The translations under genes were made by a program, and so were the position numbers. Below, in pieces: positions 27,889-36,650 of a stretch of 64,000 nt of DNA (positions are counted from its first letter, which is position 1; the number at the start of each line of letters is the position of its first letter). The stretch spans positions 186,001-250,000 of the forward strand of contig NZ_JADQTL010000008.1 of assembly GCF_017168145.1 (NCBI RefSeq). The letters run 5' to 3'. This stretch comes from Anaerovorax sp. IOR16 (GTDB lineage: Bacteria; Bacillota; Clostridia; Peptostreptococcales; Anaerovoracaceae). The notes under the pieces were generated by a model. The model saw nothing but the letters and a program-made list of their open reading frames with translations, made no database searches and was not told where the DNA came from.

Positions 27889-29005
27889 TATTATCCTCTT
27901 CGGGAAGTATAAGAAAGATTGCCGACTTTTCTTTGCAGAAAGTTTCAGCATCTATGGAGGAATGAAAACAGAGAATCTGCTCCATCTCCGTGTCCAAAAA
28001 AGCATTGAGCCTTGACAGTACAGTGGAGAGAACAGATGCCATTGCTTGTTCCGCTGAGTTAAGGGCCGCTCCCGCAAACCACTTTGCTTTATGGGTGGAT
28101 GGTAACTTATCCATTAAAAGTTGGAACTGACTTTTACCTTTAACTTGACTTGGTGCCATTAAGTCTTGTACCATTTTGAACACCGATACAATGTGTCTTT
28201 TATCTACTAATTGTCCATCAATCTCAGTAGGTGGTAGGTATTCAGCAATGAGTAATATCACTGCTGTGAGAAGTCCCTCTGCAGCATCATAGAAGAATGC
28301 ATTTTGTCCCATTGCGGCATTATTACCATCGGGAGATACAATAGTTTTTGCAATAATCTTTGCATACTTTTCAGCTTTTGCTTTGGCATAAAAATTTTTA
28401 TTGTCGGCACGATATAAGTCCATATACTTGTTGACAAGGTGCAGTAAGTTGTTTCCATCACTTCTTGTTGGGTTACGTAAATCAATGACAGAGATATTAT
28501 AGCCATAGCTTTCTTTTGCTATGGCTGCGTAATTTCTTGCAAGATCCCCTTTGGTATCAGTTGTGATAAAACTCATACCACTGGCGCAGGCATATTCTAA
28601 ATTGGGATAGAGGAAGAATGCAGTTTTACCCACACCAGCTGCACCAATCATCAAGCAGTGAACATCGTCTGTGTCTACAAGTGCGGTGACAGTTCCTTTT
28701 CTTCCAGTTGAACCGACAATCAAGCCTTGATTCTTTGGAAGATTTTCGCCCTTTCGCCAGTCTGCAACTTGAAACGTTATAGGATGATAAATTTTAGTAA
28801 TTTCTTTTTTGGTTGCAAACCTTGCGACACCGTGTTGTCCATCACCAACGGTTTTTGATTTAATGCCGTTGAGGGTATAGTAATGAGCAAGGAGTGACAG
28901 ACCGCCGAGTATAAAAACATTATGACTGCTGAGGAAATTAAGATTACGAGTTGTTCGTTCATGGAGGAGTCCTTTCTTTTTGTGATTTTTAGTAGTATAA
29001 TACAT
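27889..29005 (-). CDS. VirD4/TraG coupling protein, exon 1 (N-terminal part)
   Basis: The N-terminal 372 codons of the coupling protein that links relaxosome to transfer channel. It has a membrane segment near the start, GDGQHGVARFATKKEI, then Walker A IGAAGVGKTAFF and TTDTKGDLARNY. The start is uncertain. The ATG at 29005 has no binding site, while the best one (GAAAGGA before the ATG at 28962) is in another frame. That frame runs through a hydrophobic stretch and could join the main frame near an A5 run before TVGDGQHG, which suggests a one-base loss or slippage. The gene continues at 25125 after splicing. Confidence 0.85.
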
Positions 29006-29064
29006 AAAATTGGCAAATCGAAATTTGTAGAGTCAGATGACATTATATTGAAGAAGGTGAAACC

Positions 29065-29370
29065 ATGTTTAGAATTAATCACAGTGATGCAATAGAATTG
29101 GAGCATCAAGTTCGTAGGATGTTCAATTGTGACCGAAGTGGAGTTTCTGGATTAGCTGATGCAGATAACTTTGAGTCTCGTCCCATGGATGCAGCGGTTA
29201 TGGTTGTATCCTACATTCATGCTAAAGGATTGCATCATAGTGAAACGCAATACGACGAGTTTTTAAGTAAGTACGATACGATTTTCTCATATCCTGATGA
29301 GAATGATGCAGATCATGAAGTAGGAAATTTTATTGGGGAATTAACTGAAATTGTTGAATCCTATTTGTAA
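29065..29370 (+). CDS. hypothetical acidic protein, opposite to the transfer genes
   Basis: A 101-residue acidic protein (INHSDAIELEHQVRRMFNC; VSYIHAKGLHHSETQY) that I do not recognise. It is one of few plus-strand genes among the transfer genes. AGAAGGTGAAA precedes its ATG, and a strong hairpin terminator lies at 29472-29503. It is divergent from the VirD4 gene, with about 100 bp between them. An antitoxin or small regulator is possible but unsupported. Confidence 0.65.
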   Translation: MFRINHSDAIELEHQVRRMFNCDRSGVSGLADADNFESRPMDAAVMVVSYIHAKGLHHSETQYDEFLSKYDTIFSYPDENDADHEVGNFIGELTEIVESYL

Positions 29371-29470
29371 TTAGAGCCAAAACAAATTTTCAACCTCTGC
29401 AAATTCCTATTTGTCTGGAAACTTAAAGTAATACACTATGTGTTGCCTAAAATTTCTAAAACCGTAAAAT

Positions 29471-29504
29471 TATCAGCGAGAGTGTTTGACCGCTCTCGCT
29501 GATA
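29471..29504. terminator. bidirectional Rho-independent terminator
   Basis: A perfect 12-bp stem TATCAGCGAGAG/CTCTCGCTGATA with a 10-base loop, followed by TTATTTT on the plus strand. It separates the convergent 29065 and 29511 genes. Confidence 0.85.
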
Positions 29505-29510
29505 TTATTT

Positions 29511-30455
29511 TCATGCCATCTTAATTTCAAAGCTTTGTGTCTGCTCCTTTACGTTCTCTTGCAAATCTTCATTAAAATCTTTAAGCATAGGGGAGAGACG
29601 AGAAACTATTATACCTTGTTCATATAATAGTTTTTTAAACTTCTCACACGCATTAATTCCAGCTTTATCATTATCTAAACACAAGACTACTTTTTTAATT
29701 TGAGGGTTAATCTCTAACTGTTTGAGCATTGCCTGTTCCGAAAGTCCACAGAGGGAAACATAGCTGTACTGTTTCCAATCACTGTCTTTATGTAGGCTGA
29801 TAAATGACAGCATATCAATAGGCGCCTCAAACACATAGAGTCGGTCACTTGTTCCACAGAAGTGGAAACTGTAACAAGGATTACTGCTGTCAATATTCCC
29901 TTTGTAGCCTTTACCTTTAGTGTAAATGCCACGCTTATGAGCATGACGAGCCACACAATTTTCATCTAGTCCAACAAAAATTGCATTGTGATATTCTTTT
30001 GTTCCATCATTAGACTTTTCACAACTTTCATACAATAACTTTTCTTTGGCAAAAAAACTAACTACATCGCTATTAATACATCTGTGCTTAATGAGATAGG
30101 CAAAAGTTCTCCGCATATCCTTGTTATGTGGTGGCAGTTTAAATGTCTTTTTAATTTTTTCTTTCTTTTCGGCACAATGATAGGCTTTCTCACTATCACC
30201 ACCAAGGAGCATGGTTACCGCATCGGGAAAAGATAAACCATAAAAGTTTTGCACAAAATCTATAGCAAGACCACCTTTTTCCGTTGCATGATCGTACCAT
30301 TCATTGCCTCGAACAGTAATGCTATGATCACTCTTTAAGCGTTTTTCTCTGCCTGATGGTAGCAATGTTTCACCTTGTTGGCGGAGAAAATATTCAAGGT
30401 CAACGTTATTTGCTTTCCGTTTTTCTTCTTCAGTAAAGTAAATATACTTACCCAT
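29511..30455 (-). CDS. DUF3991/Toprim domain protein (primase-like)
   Basis: A 314-residue protein. The N-terminal part matches DUF3991-type zinc-less primase segments (DHSITVRGNEWYDHATEKGGLAIDFVQ). The C-terminal half is a Toprim fold, with E in YVFEAPIDMLSF and the acidic pair in KKVVLCLDNDKAGINACEKF. Such proteins are standard in MobP-type conjugative elements and probably prime or process transferred DNA. AAGGAGGGG precedes the ATG, and the binding site overlaps the stop of the preceding 42-codon gene. Confidence 0.88.
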   Translation of the reverse strand: MGKYIYFTEEEKRKANNVDLEYFLRQQGETLLPSGREKRLKSDHSITVRGNEWYDHATEKGGLAIDFVQNFYGLSFPDAVTMLLGGDSEKAYHCAEKKEKIKKTFKLPPHNKDMRRTFAYLIKHRCINSDVVSFFAKEKLLYESCEKSNDGTKEYHNAIFVGLDENCVARHAHKRGIYTKGKGYKGNIDSSNPCYSFHFCGTSDRLYVFEAPIDMLSFISLHKDSDWKQYSYVSLCGLSEQAMLKQLEINPQIKKVVLCLDNDKAGINACEKFKKLLYEQGIIVSRLSPMLKDFNEDLQENVKEQTQSFEIKMA

Positions 30456-30466
30456 ACAACCCCTCC

Positions 30467-30595
30467 TTATGCTTTTTTACCAACTTTACGATGAAAGGCT
30501 ATCCTTTTAACGGGATAGCCTTTCATGTTTGGTTTTTGATTTTGTTTTTCAAGTACATTGAAACTGGGATGAGTATTTTTCTGATTGCTTTTCAT
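30467..30595 (-). CDS. 42-aa basic protein of the transfer operon
   Basis: A very short gene with ATG at 30595, AAAGGA about eight bases upstream and TAA at 30467-30469 that overlaps the binding site of the next gene. The product is basic, with many Lys, Asn and Gln, and ends KRIAFHRKVGKKA. I know no function. A perfect 14-bp inverted repeat (30491-30504 and 30513-30526) lies inside it, coding for KGYP...RIAFH. Confidence 0.6.
   Translation of the reverse strand: MKSNQKNTHPSFNVLEKQNQKPNMKGYPVKRIAFHRKVGKKA
30491..30526. repeat. perfect 14-bp inverted repeat in a small gene
   Basis: ATGAAAGGCTATCC and GGATAGCCTTTCAT with an 8-base loop. The hairpin has no T run on either side, so it is not a standard terminator. 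Confidence 0.75.
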
Positions 30596-30625
30596 AATAA
30601 AAATCCTTTCCATATTGTTTTGGGG

Positions 30626-30666
30626 TAAAAAAATAACAGCCTTTCCGTTTCGAAAGACTGCCTATT
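30626..30666 (-). terminator. terminator or attenuator after the relaxase gene
   Basis: A minus-strand stem with pairing CAG/CTG, CTTTC/GAAAG and AATA/TATT around a short loop, then seven Ts. It overlaps the relaxase stop codon. Confidence 0.55.
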
Positions 30667-33427
30667 ACAAACTCATATTTTGCTCATAGTCATCATGCTT
30701 ATGTCCTTGTGCCATTTTCTTTTGCTTTAACTTTCGAAGCAACTTACTGTCTACCGTAAGACTGACAGGTGATTTAGGCTTTGGAATATTATCCTCGAAA
30801 ATTCGACTCATATGATGAAATAACCTTGAAACTGCAAAACCTACTGATGACTCATGCCACTTGTCCATATTTTCAAGAAAAAACTTTGCATACTCGTTAC
30901 CTTGTTCTGCCGATAAAGCAAACCATTTTACAGCAGTTTCTTTATCCTTTGCCACCCCTTGCCCGATTAAATACATCTTGCCAAGAATGTACTGTGAAAA
31001 CTGGTTACCTTGTTCCGCTGATGAAGTAAGATACTGCAATGCCTTTTCAACATCTTTAGGGATTTCTTCGTCTTTAAGATATAGTTTTCCTAGAACATAC
31101 TGAGCAAATTGATTGCCTTTTTCTGCGGATTGTTTAAGCCAACGAGTGGCAGAAGTAATGTCTTTGAAGTTGTCTTCTGTCAAATATATTTTCCCCAGTC
31201 GGTAAGTCGCCCACTCATTACTCTGTTCTGCTGAATATGTAAACAGTTCAACCGCTTTTGATATATCCTGCCCGATGTATTTTCCCTCATAATAAAGTTT
31301 AGCAAGTGCATACTGTGCAAATGGGTTACCACTATCAGATGCAGTTTTTAAATATTCGAATGCTGATTTTATTTCTTCCTCTGCCGGATTTTCCTCAGCA
31401 AGGATTATTTTTGCAAGAGAATAGCAAGCAAATGTATTTCCGAGCTTTGCGGACTTTTGAAAATACTCTTTTGCTCTGACAATATCCTTTTCTGTGCCGA
31501 TTCCATTTTGCAGCATCCAGCCAAGACGGTATTGAAGTTTATCATCTCTGTTTTGTTTTTCTAAATTTTCAAAGCCTACAAATGCTTTCTTAAAATAAAT
31601 ATTGCTTTTCTTTTCATCTTTTTCTGTGCCTGTACCATCACGAAACATTTTTGCAACTTCAAAATCCGCATACGGGAAGCCTTGCTTTGCAGAACGCAGA
31701 TAAAGTTCAAAGGCTTTTTCAAAGTTTTGCTCTACACCTTGCCCACGATAGTAAAGTCCACTAAGGAAATACTCAGCAAACTTATATCTCTCCGCAGATG
31801 ATTTTAAAAGCCAATCCGCAGCATTTTCATAATTTTGTTCTGTACCAAGTCCTTGTGCAAACATTTTACCAATGCGGTACTGGGTGTATTTCCATGGCTT
31901 GCTATTCTCTACACATAAAAAAACCTCAAGAGCCTTTGTATAATAGTTCTTTGCCTGTTCTTCATTTATTTCAACACCAAGACCGTCTGCATACATTCGC
32001 CCTAAGTCAAATACAGCAAGCACATTGCCTTTTTCTGATTCTAATTTCAAAAGCTCCATTGCTTGTTCAAAGTCGGGTTCTTCATTTTCTATACCAAACA
32101 AAAACTTTCGCGCCTTTTTATAATCTTCAGACCATTTTACATGAGGTGTGAAAGGTTCTTCTTTGGTGTCATCTTCTATTTTATCCATTATAAAATCAGA
32201 CATTTCACTTGGTTCTTCAGAGTCTTCATCTACGAAATATTCAGTTGAAGTATTTTCATATTTTTCTCCATCAGCTTCAATTTCTTCAAGTTCTGATAAG
32301 CTAATTTCATTTTTAGAGAGTTTATCTGCCTCAGAAATAATAAAATTTTTAATTGACTTAAATTCCTTTTGCTTAGAAAGCGGGATAGGGTCAGTAAGCT
32401 TATCGGAATAACTTTTAAGCACCTCATTTCTCATTTCATACCACAAGCTATATGCATCTGAAACTGTTTTTTCTTTTGCAAGCTCATCCACAATACTGTC
32501 CACGATATTTTTTAGTTTTGGGGATAAATAGCCATAGACTCGTTTGCCTTTTGTATACTTTAGCTTTTCAGCAAGTTCAATGAGTAATAACTCCAACTTT
32601 GGATTTTGAATATTCCCGTTTTTCATTTCTGTAATCAGCTGAAGCAATATTTTCTTGCTTTCTGCTTTTAAAGCATCTCTTCTGTGACTTTGCTCCGTAT
32701 AGATTTCTTTCATCTCATTTTGAAAGATATTTGAAACCAATCCAGACTTTATTTTTTCAATGCCCTTTACGGTAAGATAGCCAAATCTTATGTCATCAGA
32801 ATAGCAAATCATGTGAACATGGGGATGGTGACTCTCATTATGAAAAGCTGCATACCATTTAAAGTGTTCTATCGGTATTTTTAAATTTACGGCAATGGTT
32901 GGTGCGTAGGTTTCAAGAAAGTCTTTCCACCTTTCTACGTTATCAAATCCAGTACTTACAGCATCCTCTCGCCTTAATGAGATAATTGGTGTCCAAACAT
33001 TTCCCTCGTGATGAGCAACTTCTTCCGCAACCTTTGAGAGAACTATTTTTTCTGTTCCGCTTGTAAATAAACCATGGGAAGATAATTTTTCTACCTTTGG
33101 ACGATTTGCAATGTAATCCACGTAATTTTCTTTCTTCGCTGTTACATCAAGGTTGTGTTCTAATGCTATGGAAATAAAGTCTGATGCATTTTCAATTGTT
33201 TTGTTTTGAATATAATCTTCATACTCAAATATATTTTTACTGTCGGGAAACTCCTTCAAGATATTTTTGATAAGCTCTGCTTGCTTTTTTGTCGCTGGGA
33301 GATTTTTATTTTCAGCACTAAACTTTTGCACACCACTTCTTGTTGCAATGTATTTTACAAGATTGGATAGATGTGCTGTATTATTACCGCCTTTTAGATA
33401 AGGACATTTAAAAATTATCCTTGGCAT
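30665..33427 (-). CDS. MobP-type (MobP3/MobL-like) relaxase with Sel1 repeats
   Basis: A 920-residue relaxase. It would nick oriT, stay bound to the 5' end and lead the strand into the recipient. The N-terminal third (PRIIFKCPYLKGG, SSHGLFTSGTE, WYAAFHNESHHPHVHMICYS) has the metal-binding histidine cluster of MobP3/MobL relaxases. A helical linker is followed from about residue 440 by roughly eleven Sel1-like repeats of about 36 residues, with the ALGRMY.G.GV pattern. Sel1 repeats are protein-binding scaffolds, perhaps docking to VirD4. AAGGGGG precedes the ATG, and the RHH accessory gene lies 18 bp upstream. Confidence 0.9.
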   Translation of the reverse strand: MPRIIFKCPYLKGGNNTAHLSNLVKYIATRSGVQKFSAENKNLPATKKQAELIKNILKEFPDSKNIFEYEDYIQNKTIENASDFISIALEHNLDVTAKKENYVDYIANRPKVEKLSSHGLFTSGTEKIVLSKVAEEVAHHEGNVWTPIISLRREDAVSTGFDNVERWKDFLETYAPTIAVNLKIPIEHFKWYAAFHNESHHPHVHMICYSDDIRFGYLTVKGIEKIKSGLVSNIFQNEMKEIYTEQSHRRDALKAESKKILLQLITEMKNGNIQNPKLELLLIELAEKLKYTKGKRVYGYLSPKLKNIVDSIVDELAKEKTVSDAYSLWYEMRNEVLKSYSDKLTDPIPLSKQKEFKSIKNFIISEADKLSKNEISLSELEEIEADGEKYENTSTEYFVDEDSEEPSEMSDFIMDKIEDDTKEEPFTPHVKWSEDYKKARKFLFGIENEEPDFEQAMELLKLESEKGNVLAVFDLGRMYADGLGVEINEEQAKNYYTKALEVFLCVENSKPWKYTQYRIGKMFAQGLGTEQNYENAADWLLKSSAERYKFAEYFLSGLYYRGQGVEQNFEKAFELYLRSAKQGFPYADFEVAKMFRDGTGTEKDEKKSNIYFKKAFVGFENLEKQNRDDKLQYRLGWMLQNGIGTEKDIVRAKEYFQKSAKLGNTFACYSLAKIILAEENPAEEEIKSAFEYLKTASDSGNPFAQYALAKLYYEGKYIGQDISKAVELFTYSAEQSNEWATYRLGKIYLTEDNFKDITSATRWLKQSAEKGNQFAQYVLGKLYLKDEEIPKDVEKALQYLTSSAEQGNQFSQYILGKMYLIGQGVAKDKETAVKWFALSAEQGNEYAKFFLENMDKWHESSVGFAVSRLFHHMSRIFEDNIPKPKSPVSLTVDSKLLRKLKQKKMAQGHKHDDYEQNMSL

Positions 33428-33445
33428 AAAAATCCCCCTTTTTTC

Positions 33446-33886
33446 TTATTCCCCAGTACCCATTTGATATTTTACCGCATCCTCCATATTAATTCTGCCC
33501 TTATTTCTTTTTACTTCGGCGACACATCTGCTACGAAGTTTTCTTAAATCCTCATCACTGATTTCAAGTCCTGCTGCAAGAATATTCATCATCATACTCA
33601 TCTCTACCGATAAGCGAAAAAGATTTGCTGATTGACGATTTTCCGTTTCCCTAAGTGTACCTTGAATTGCTCCCAATAGAATTTTAGAAAGATAATCTGT
33701 TGTTTGATTACTAACCAAATATCCCATATAAAAAGTCAATGCCTTTTCAATAAACTCACTTCGGTTATTACAATTATCTCCTTTCAATAAAATATCCATC
33801 TTTTCAAATGTTTCTGGATACAGCCAAACTGCCGTTCTTTTCTTATTCTTGTTTTGTGTTTCTTTCAAAATATCACTCCTAATCAT
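33446..33886 (-). CDS. ribbon-helix-helix relaxosome accessory protein
   Basis: About 146 residues. A ribbon-helix-helix region is seen at KKRTAVWLYPETFEKMDILLKGDNCNNRSEFIEKALTFYM, followed by a helical tail. Proteins of this kind bind oriT and recruit the relaxase. It lies directly before the relaxase gene and next to the GACCACCT repeats that could be its sites. The start is uncertain: the ATG at 33886 has AGGTGG in front, and a TTG at 33868 has AGGAGTG in front. Confidence 0.82.
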   Translation of the reverse strand: MIRSDILKETQNKNKKRTAVWLYPETFEKMDILLKGDNCNNRSEFIEKALTFYMGYLVSNQTTDYLSKILLGAIQGTLRETENRQSANLFRLSVEMSMMMNILAAGLEISDEDLRKLRSRCVAEVKRNKGRINMEDAVKYQMGTGE

Positions 33887-33901
33887 TGAAACCACCTATC
33901 T

Positions 33902-34262
33902 GACCACCTTGCAAATGCCATAATCACGGTCTTTTCATTGATTTCTGACCACCTAAGCATCACAAAATCTGTTTTCCGACCACCTAACTGAAATGCGAGA
34001 AAAGCTCGGCACTGCCGAGCTTTGTGACTGAAAGGCGGTCGCTTGCGACCACCTCTCTTTATCCCGCACCTAAATCGAACGGTGGGTTCACTCTAATTTA
34101 GGATGCTGAGTAGTCACAAGGTTTTATTTCTCTTATCTTGGCATTTCGCAAAACTTTGCCCAAATCGCCCTCAATTCTTTCAAAGGGTATACTTATCCTA
34201 TCTTGGGTGTGAAAGTCGCACACAAGGGCACACAAGTGGCAACGTGGTCGATTATCTGTTTC
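33902..34262. other. putative oriT / relaxosome binding region
   Basis: A gene-free stretch between the RHH accessory gene and the DUF6103 gene. It has four direct copies of GACCACCT (33902, 33947, 33978 and 34047), a hairpin GGTCGC-TT-GCGACC (34037-34050) and a further 10-bp hairpin (34001-34023). A segment near 34208-34247 carries CACACAAGGGCACACAAGT followed by GGCAACGTGG, which resembles nic regions of MobP elements. The nick position cannot be fixed from sequence alone. Confidence 0.55.
34001..34023 (-). terminator. hairpin with short T run
   Basis: A perfect 10-bp stem AAAGCTCGGC/GCCGAGCTTT with a 3-base loop, then TTTTC on the minus strand. It is likely the terminator of the 34263-36586 genes, or part of oriT. 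Confidence 0.6.
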
Positions 34263-34505
34263 TTATGAATTGCTGTTATCAGATTGCGGTGTATTTATCG
34301 GTTTTTTAGTCTTAGCCGACTTAGTCTCCTTTGCAATTCTGTCTTCAATATACTCTCGGGTAGGCTGTGGTACATATTTCTCATACAGCTTTTGAATAGT
34401 ATCGGAGAGTTCGTTTTGCAATTCAGCATCCTTTTTCTCCATATAAAATTCAAGTGCATTCAGTTTTTCCTTTTCAAAAGTCAAGGTTAAAGTTGCTTTT
34501 TTCAT
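34263..34505 (-). CDS. DUF6103 family protein
   Basis: An 80-residue, highly charged helical protein (KKATLTLTFEKEKLNALEFY, AELQNELSDTIQKLYEKYVP) of the DUF6103 family, found in conjugative elements of Clostridia with no known activity. I start it at the ATG at 34505, since AGGAGG lies nine bases upstream and the earlier in-frame ATG touches that site. It follows the DUF3846 gene closely and precedes the oriT region. Confidence 0.78.
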   Translation of the reverse strand: MKKATLTLTFEKEKLNALEFYMEKKDAELQNELSDTIQKLYEKYVPQPTREYIEDRIAKETKSAKTKKPINTPQSDNSNS

Positions 34506-34518
34506 TCCACTCATCCTC

Positions 34519-35484
34519 CTAAAAATCAAAACCTATAAACGTCATTCGTGGCTCCAGTTCTAGTTCTTCCCCTGTAAAAGTGGGAACATCAGAAAACATC
34601 TGGGTGTATTTTTCTACCTGTTTGTCATCAAGTGATACAAATTCACCATCATCACTATCGCCACAAATAAAAAATGGACCGCAGATAATATCTGAGCCCA
34701 ATCGTCTGTTTGGTTCCATTCCATTTAGTTTTCCTTCTTCATTGACAACCGCAAGACATCCATTATCGAGATAAACACATTCAATGAGCCCACCCACTTC
34801 CGCTTGTAATGCCGCAAGAGTATTCTCAATCTCTTTTACCACAGGGGGCATACCTACATCCATTTTTACAACTTTAATTTTATTTTGCGTAATTGCACAA
34901 TCTTCCAGTACAGTATCATTTTCCAAATCTTGCTCATTTTCTTTTAGTTTATTACAGTACTCAGAATCAAGAGTGATATTAACACAGTTATCCTCCACCA
35001 CGATTTCGGCAGTTTCCTGTTTTTCACGAAGAGCAGAAAGCAACATGCCCCCGATACCATTGTTCTCCCTGATAGGAATTTCGTAGCATTCACTGGCATC
35101 TTCAATGTCAAAAACCCATCTGCCGTTCTCTGCATTTGTTATAGCATCCTTGATAATTTTGTCTGCTGTAAGAGCAATCTGCTCATCAAGATAAAGCTTA
35201 ATATTTGGCATATATGCACTGTATCGTGCATAATCATATCCACTTGAATCAATTAGAATTCCGTCACCGCTTTCCATATCAAGAGCAAGCAGTCCGTGAA
35301 TTACACCGTTAGAATCAACAAACATATCCTCTTTGTGATCTGCAATAAACTGTCTGTCCTGGAGCAAGCCATTAGAAAACTCTTCAAATTTTTCATGTTC
35401 CATTTGCTCTACGGTTTCAATAACACAAGGCTGTGTTTGAATAGCAGAGCATTTTCTTTCAAAAATTGCATTTGTTTTAAGCAT
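34519..35484 (-). CDS. DUF3846-containing ICE protein
   Basis: A 321-residue acidic protein with two parts. The N-terminal part resembles the DUF6329 type (DRQFIADHKEDMFVDSNGVIHGLLAL). The C-terminal part is DUF3846-like (GLIECVYLDNGCLAVVNEEGKLNG and ICGPFFICGDSDDGE). Both are common in this ICE family, and the fused form is known to me. The role is not known; DUF3846 proteins are found near anti-restriction genes. GAAAGGA precedes the ATG at 35484. Confidence 0.75.
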   Translation of the reverse strand: MLKTNAIFERKCSAIQTQPCVIETVEQMEHEKFEEFSNGLLQDRQFIADHKEDMFVDSNGVIHGLLALDMESGDGILIDSSGYDYARYSAYMPNIKLYLDEQIALTADKIIKDAITNAENGRWVFDIEDASECYEIPIRENNGIGGMLLSALREKQETAEIVVEDNCVNITLDSEYCNKLKENEQDLENDTVLEDCAITQNKIKVVKMDVGMPPVVKEIENTLAALQAEVGGLIECVYLDNGCLAVVNEEGKLNGMEPNRRLGSDIICGPFFICGDSDDGEFVSLDDKQVEKYTQMFSDVPTFTGEELELEPRMTFIGFDF

Positions 35485-35500
35485 AAAATCTTCCTTTCTC

Positions 35501-36586
35501 TTATGGTAAATAACTTCTTGGATTTTGTTTTTCTCCGTTTATACGGATTTCAAAGTGCAAATGATTTCCTGTACTTCTGCCTGTAGTGCCTACCTCGGCA
35601 ATCTTTGTTCCTGCTGATACCTTTTGCCCCTCACTTACAAGTAACTTTGAGCAATGCCCATAAAGGGTAATAAAACCTCCGCCATGATCCACCATAACAT
35701 GATATCCATAGCCTGTATTGGAATAGCGTACAAGCATAACTGTTCCATCGAGAGCAGAATAAATCGGAGTACCTTTTGGTTTTCCAACATCGATACCTCC
35801 GTGCCCTTTCTTCTGTCCTGTAAATGGGTCTTTACGATAGCCGAACTCACTGGTCACCGAACTTCTCCAATTTGCCACAGGTTCGGTAAATCCATCTACA
35901 CCTACGAACGGAACATCAGAAATGGGAAGTCCATTAGTAAAATCGTCAAACTCCTTCCCATAGGTAGGCGCAGGTCTGCCGTATTTAATACGGTAATATA
36001 TTTCTGTCGCATTGGCTCTGTCATCAGCTGTTGCGGTTATTCCCATTACTTTAGCAATGTTTTCATAAATAACTGACAGTTCCTTAATGGGAACAGATAC
36101 AATGTAGGTTTCTTTACTGGTACTGCCATCTTCATTTGTAACTGTGCGAGTTCTTTTTTCATAAACAACAAAGCAGTCTGCAAACTGTAAGGTATTAATA
36201 AGGGATGGGCGTTCATCGCCGAAATACAGAGCATAAAAAATAGCCTTAACTCTTACCGAATCAAGGCTTTCGTCATGTTCTGTTTTGCTATTAATACTTT
36301 TAATATCATAATCAAGCAAGGCAAAGCTGTAACGCATATCTTCAATATGCACTCTAAATTCCACGGGTGCTTTTTCAGATATAGCACCACCGTTAAAGGA
36401 TAATTCAAGTGCTGTGCTGTTGTGACTTGCTGTTCCTGAAAGAATTGCAAGAATTAAAGCTATGGTTACAATGATAGGGGAAAGGATTGCCACGACAATC
36501 CAACCTATTGATTTTCGTAGCCGTTCATCTGATAATGCAGTGAGTGAGGCTTTAATTGCCATACTGATTGTTGCGGGGTCAGCCAT
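35501..36586 (-). CDS. M23 peptidoglycan hydrolase of the transfer system
   Basis: A 361-residue membrane-anchored cell wall hydrolase. Residues about 27-50 (WIVVAILSPIIVTIALILAI) form one membrane segment, and the C-terminal 120 residues are an M23 metallopeptidase with HGGIDVG and GNHLHFEI supplying the zinc ligands. Conjugative elements of Gram-positives use such enzymes to open the wall for the transfer channel. The gene is intact and separated from the VirB4 gene by an inserted MerR gene. Confidence 0.9.
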   Translation of the reverse strand: MADPATISMAIKASLTALSDERLRKSIGWIVVAILSPIIVTIALILAILSGTASHNSTALELSFNGGAISEKAPVEFRVHIEDMRYSFALLDYDIKSINSKTEHDESLDSVRVKAIFYALYFGDERPSLINTLQFADCFVVYEKRTRTVTNEDGSTSKETYIVSVPIKELSVIYENIAKVMGITATADDRANATEIYYRIKYGRPAPTYGKEFDDFTNGLPISDVPFVGVDGFTEPVANWRSSVTSEFGYRKDPFTGQKKGHGGIDVGKPKGTPIYSALDGTVMLVRYSNTGYGYHVMVDHGGGFITLYGHCSKLLVSEGQKVSAGTKIAEVGTTGRSTGNHLHFEIRINGEKQNPRSYLP

Positions 36587-36604
36587 TTTTTCACCTCATT
36601 TCAT

Positions 36605-36636
36605 AAAAATACCGCCTACATTTTCAGTAGACGGCA
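36605..36636 (-). terminator. terminator after the merR gene
   Basis: Stem GCCGTCTAC/GTAGGCGGT (one mismatch) followed by ATTTTT on the minus strand. Confidence 0.7.
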
Positions 36637-36650
36637 TTTTCATAATTACA

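Noticed and set aside
28777-29109. Small membrane protein in the frame of the ATG at 28962
   Set aside because: It overlaps the VirD4 N-terminal region and has no end of its own that makes sense. It is better seen as a frameshifted start of VirD4.
30665-32151. Sel1 repeat region as a CRISPR or DNA repeat array
   Set aside because: The repeats are at protein level with strongly varied DNA and no constant spacer pattern.
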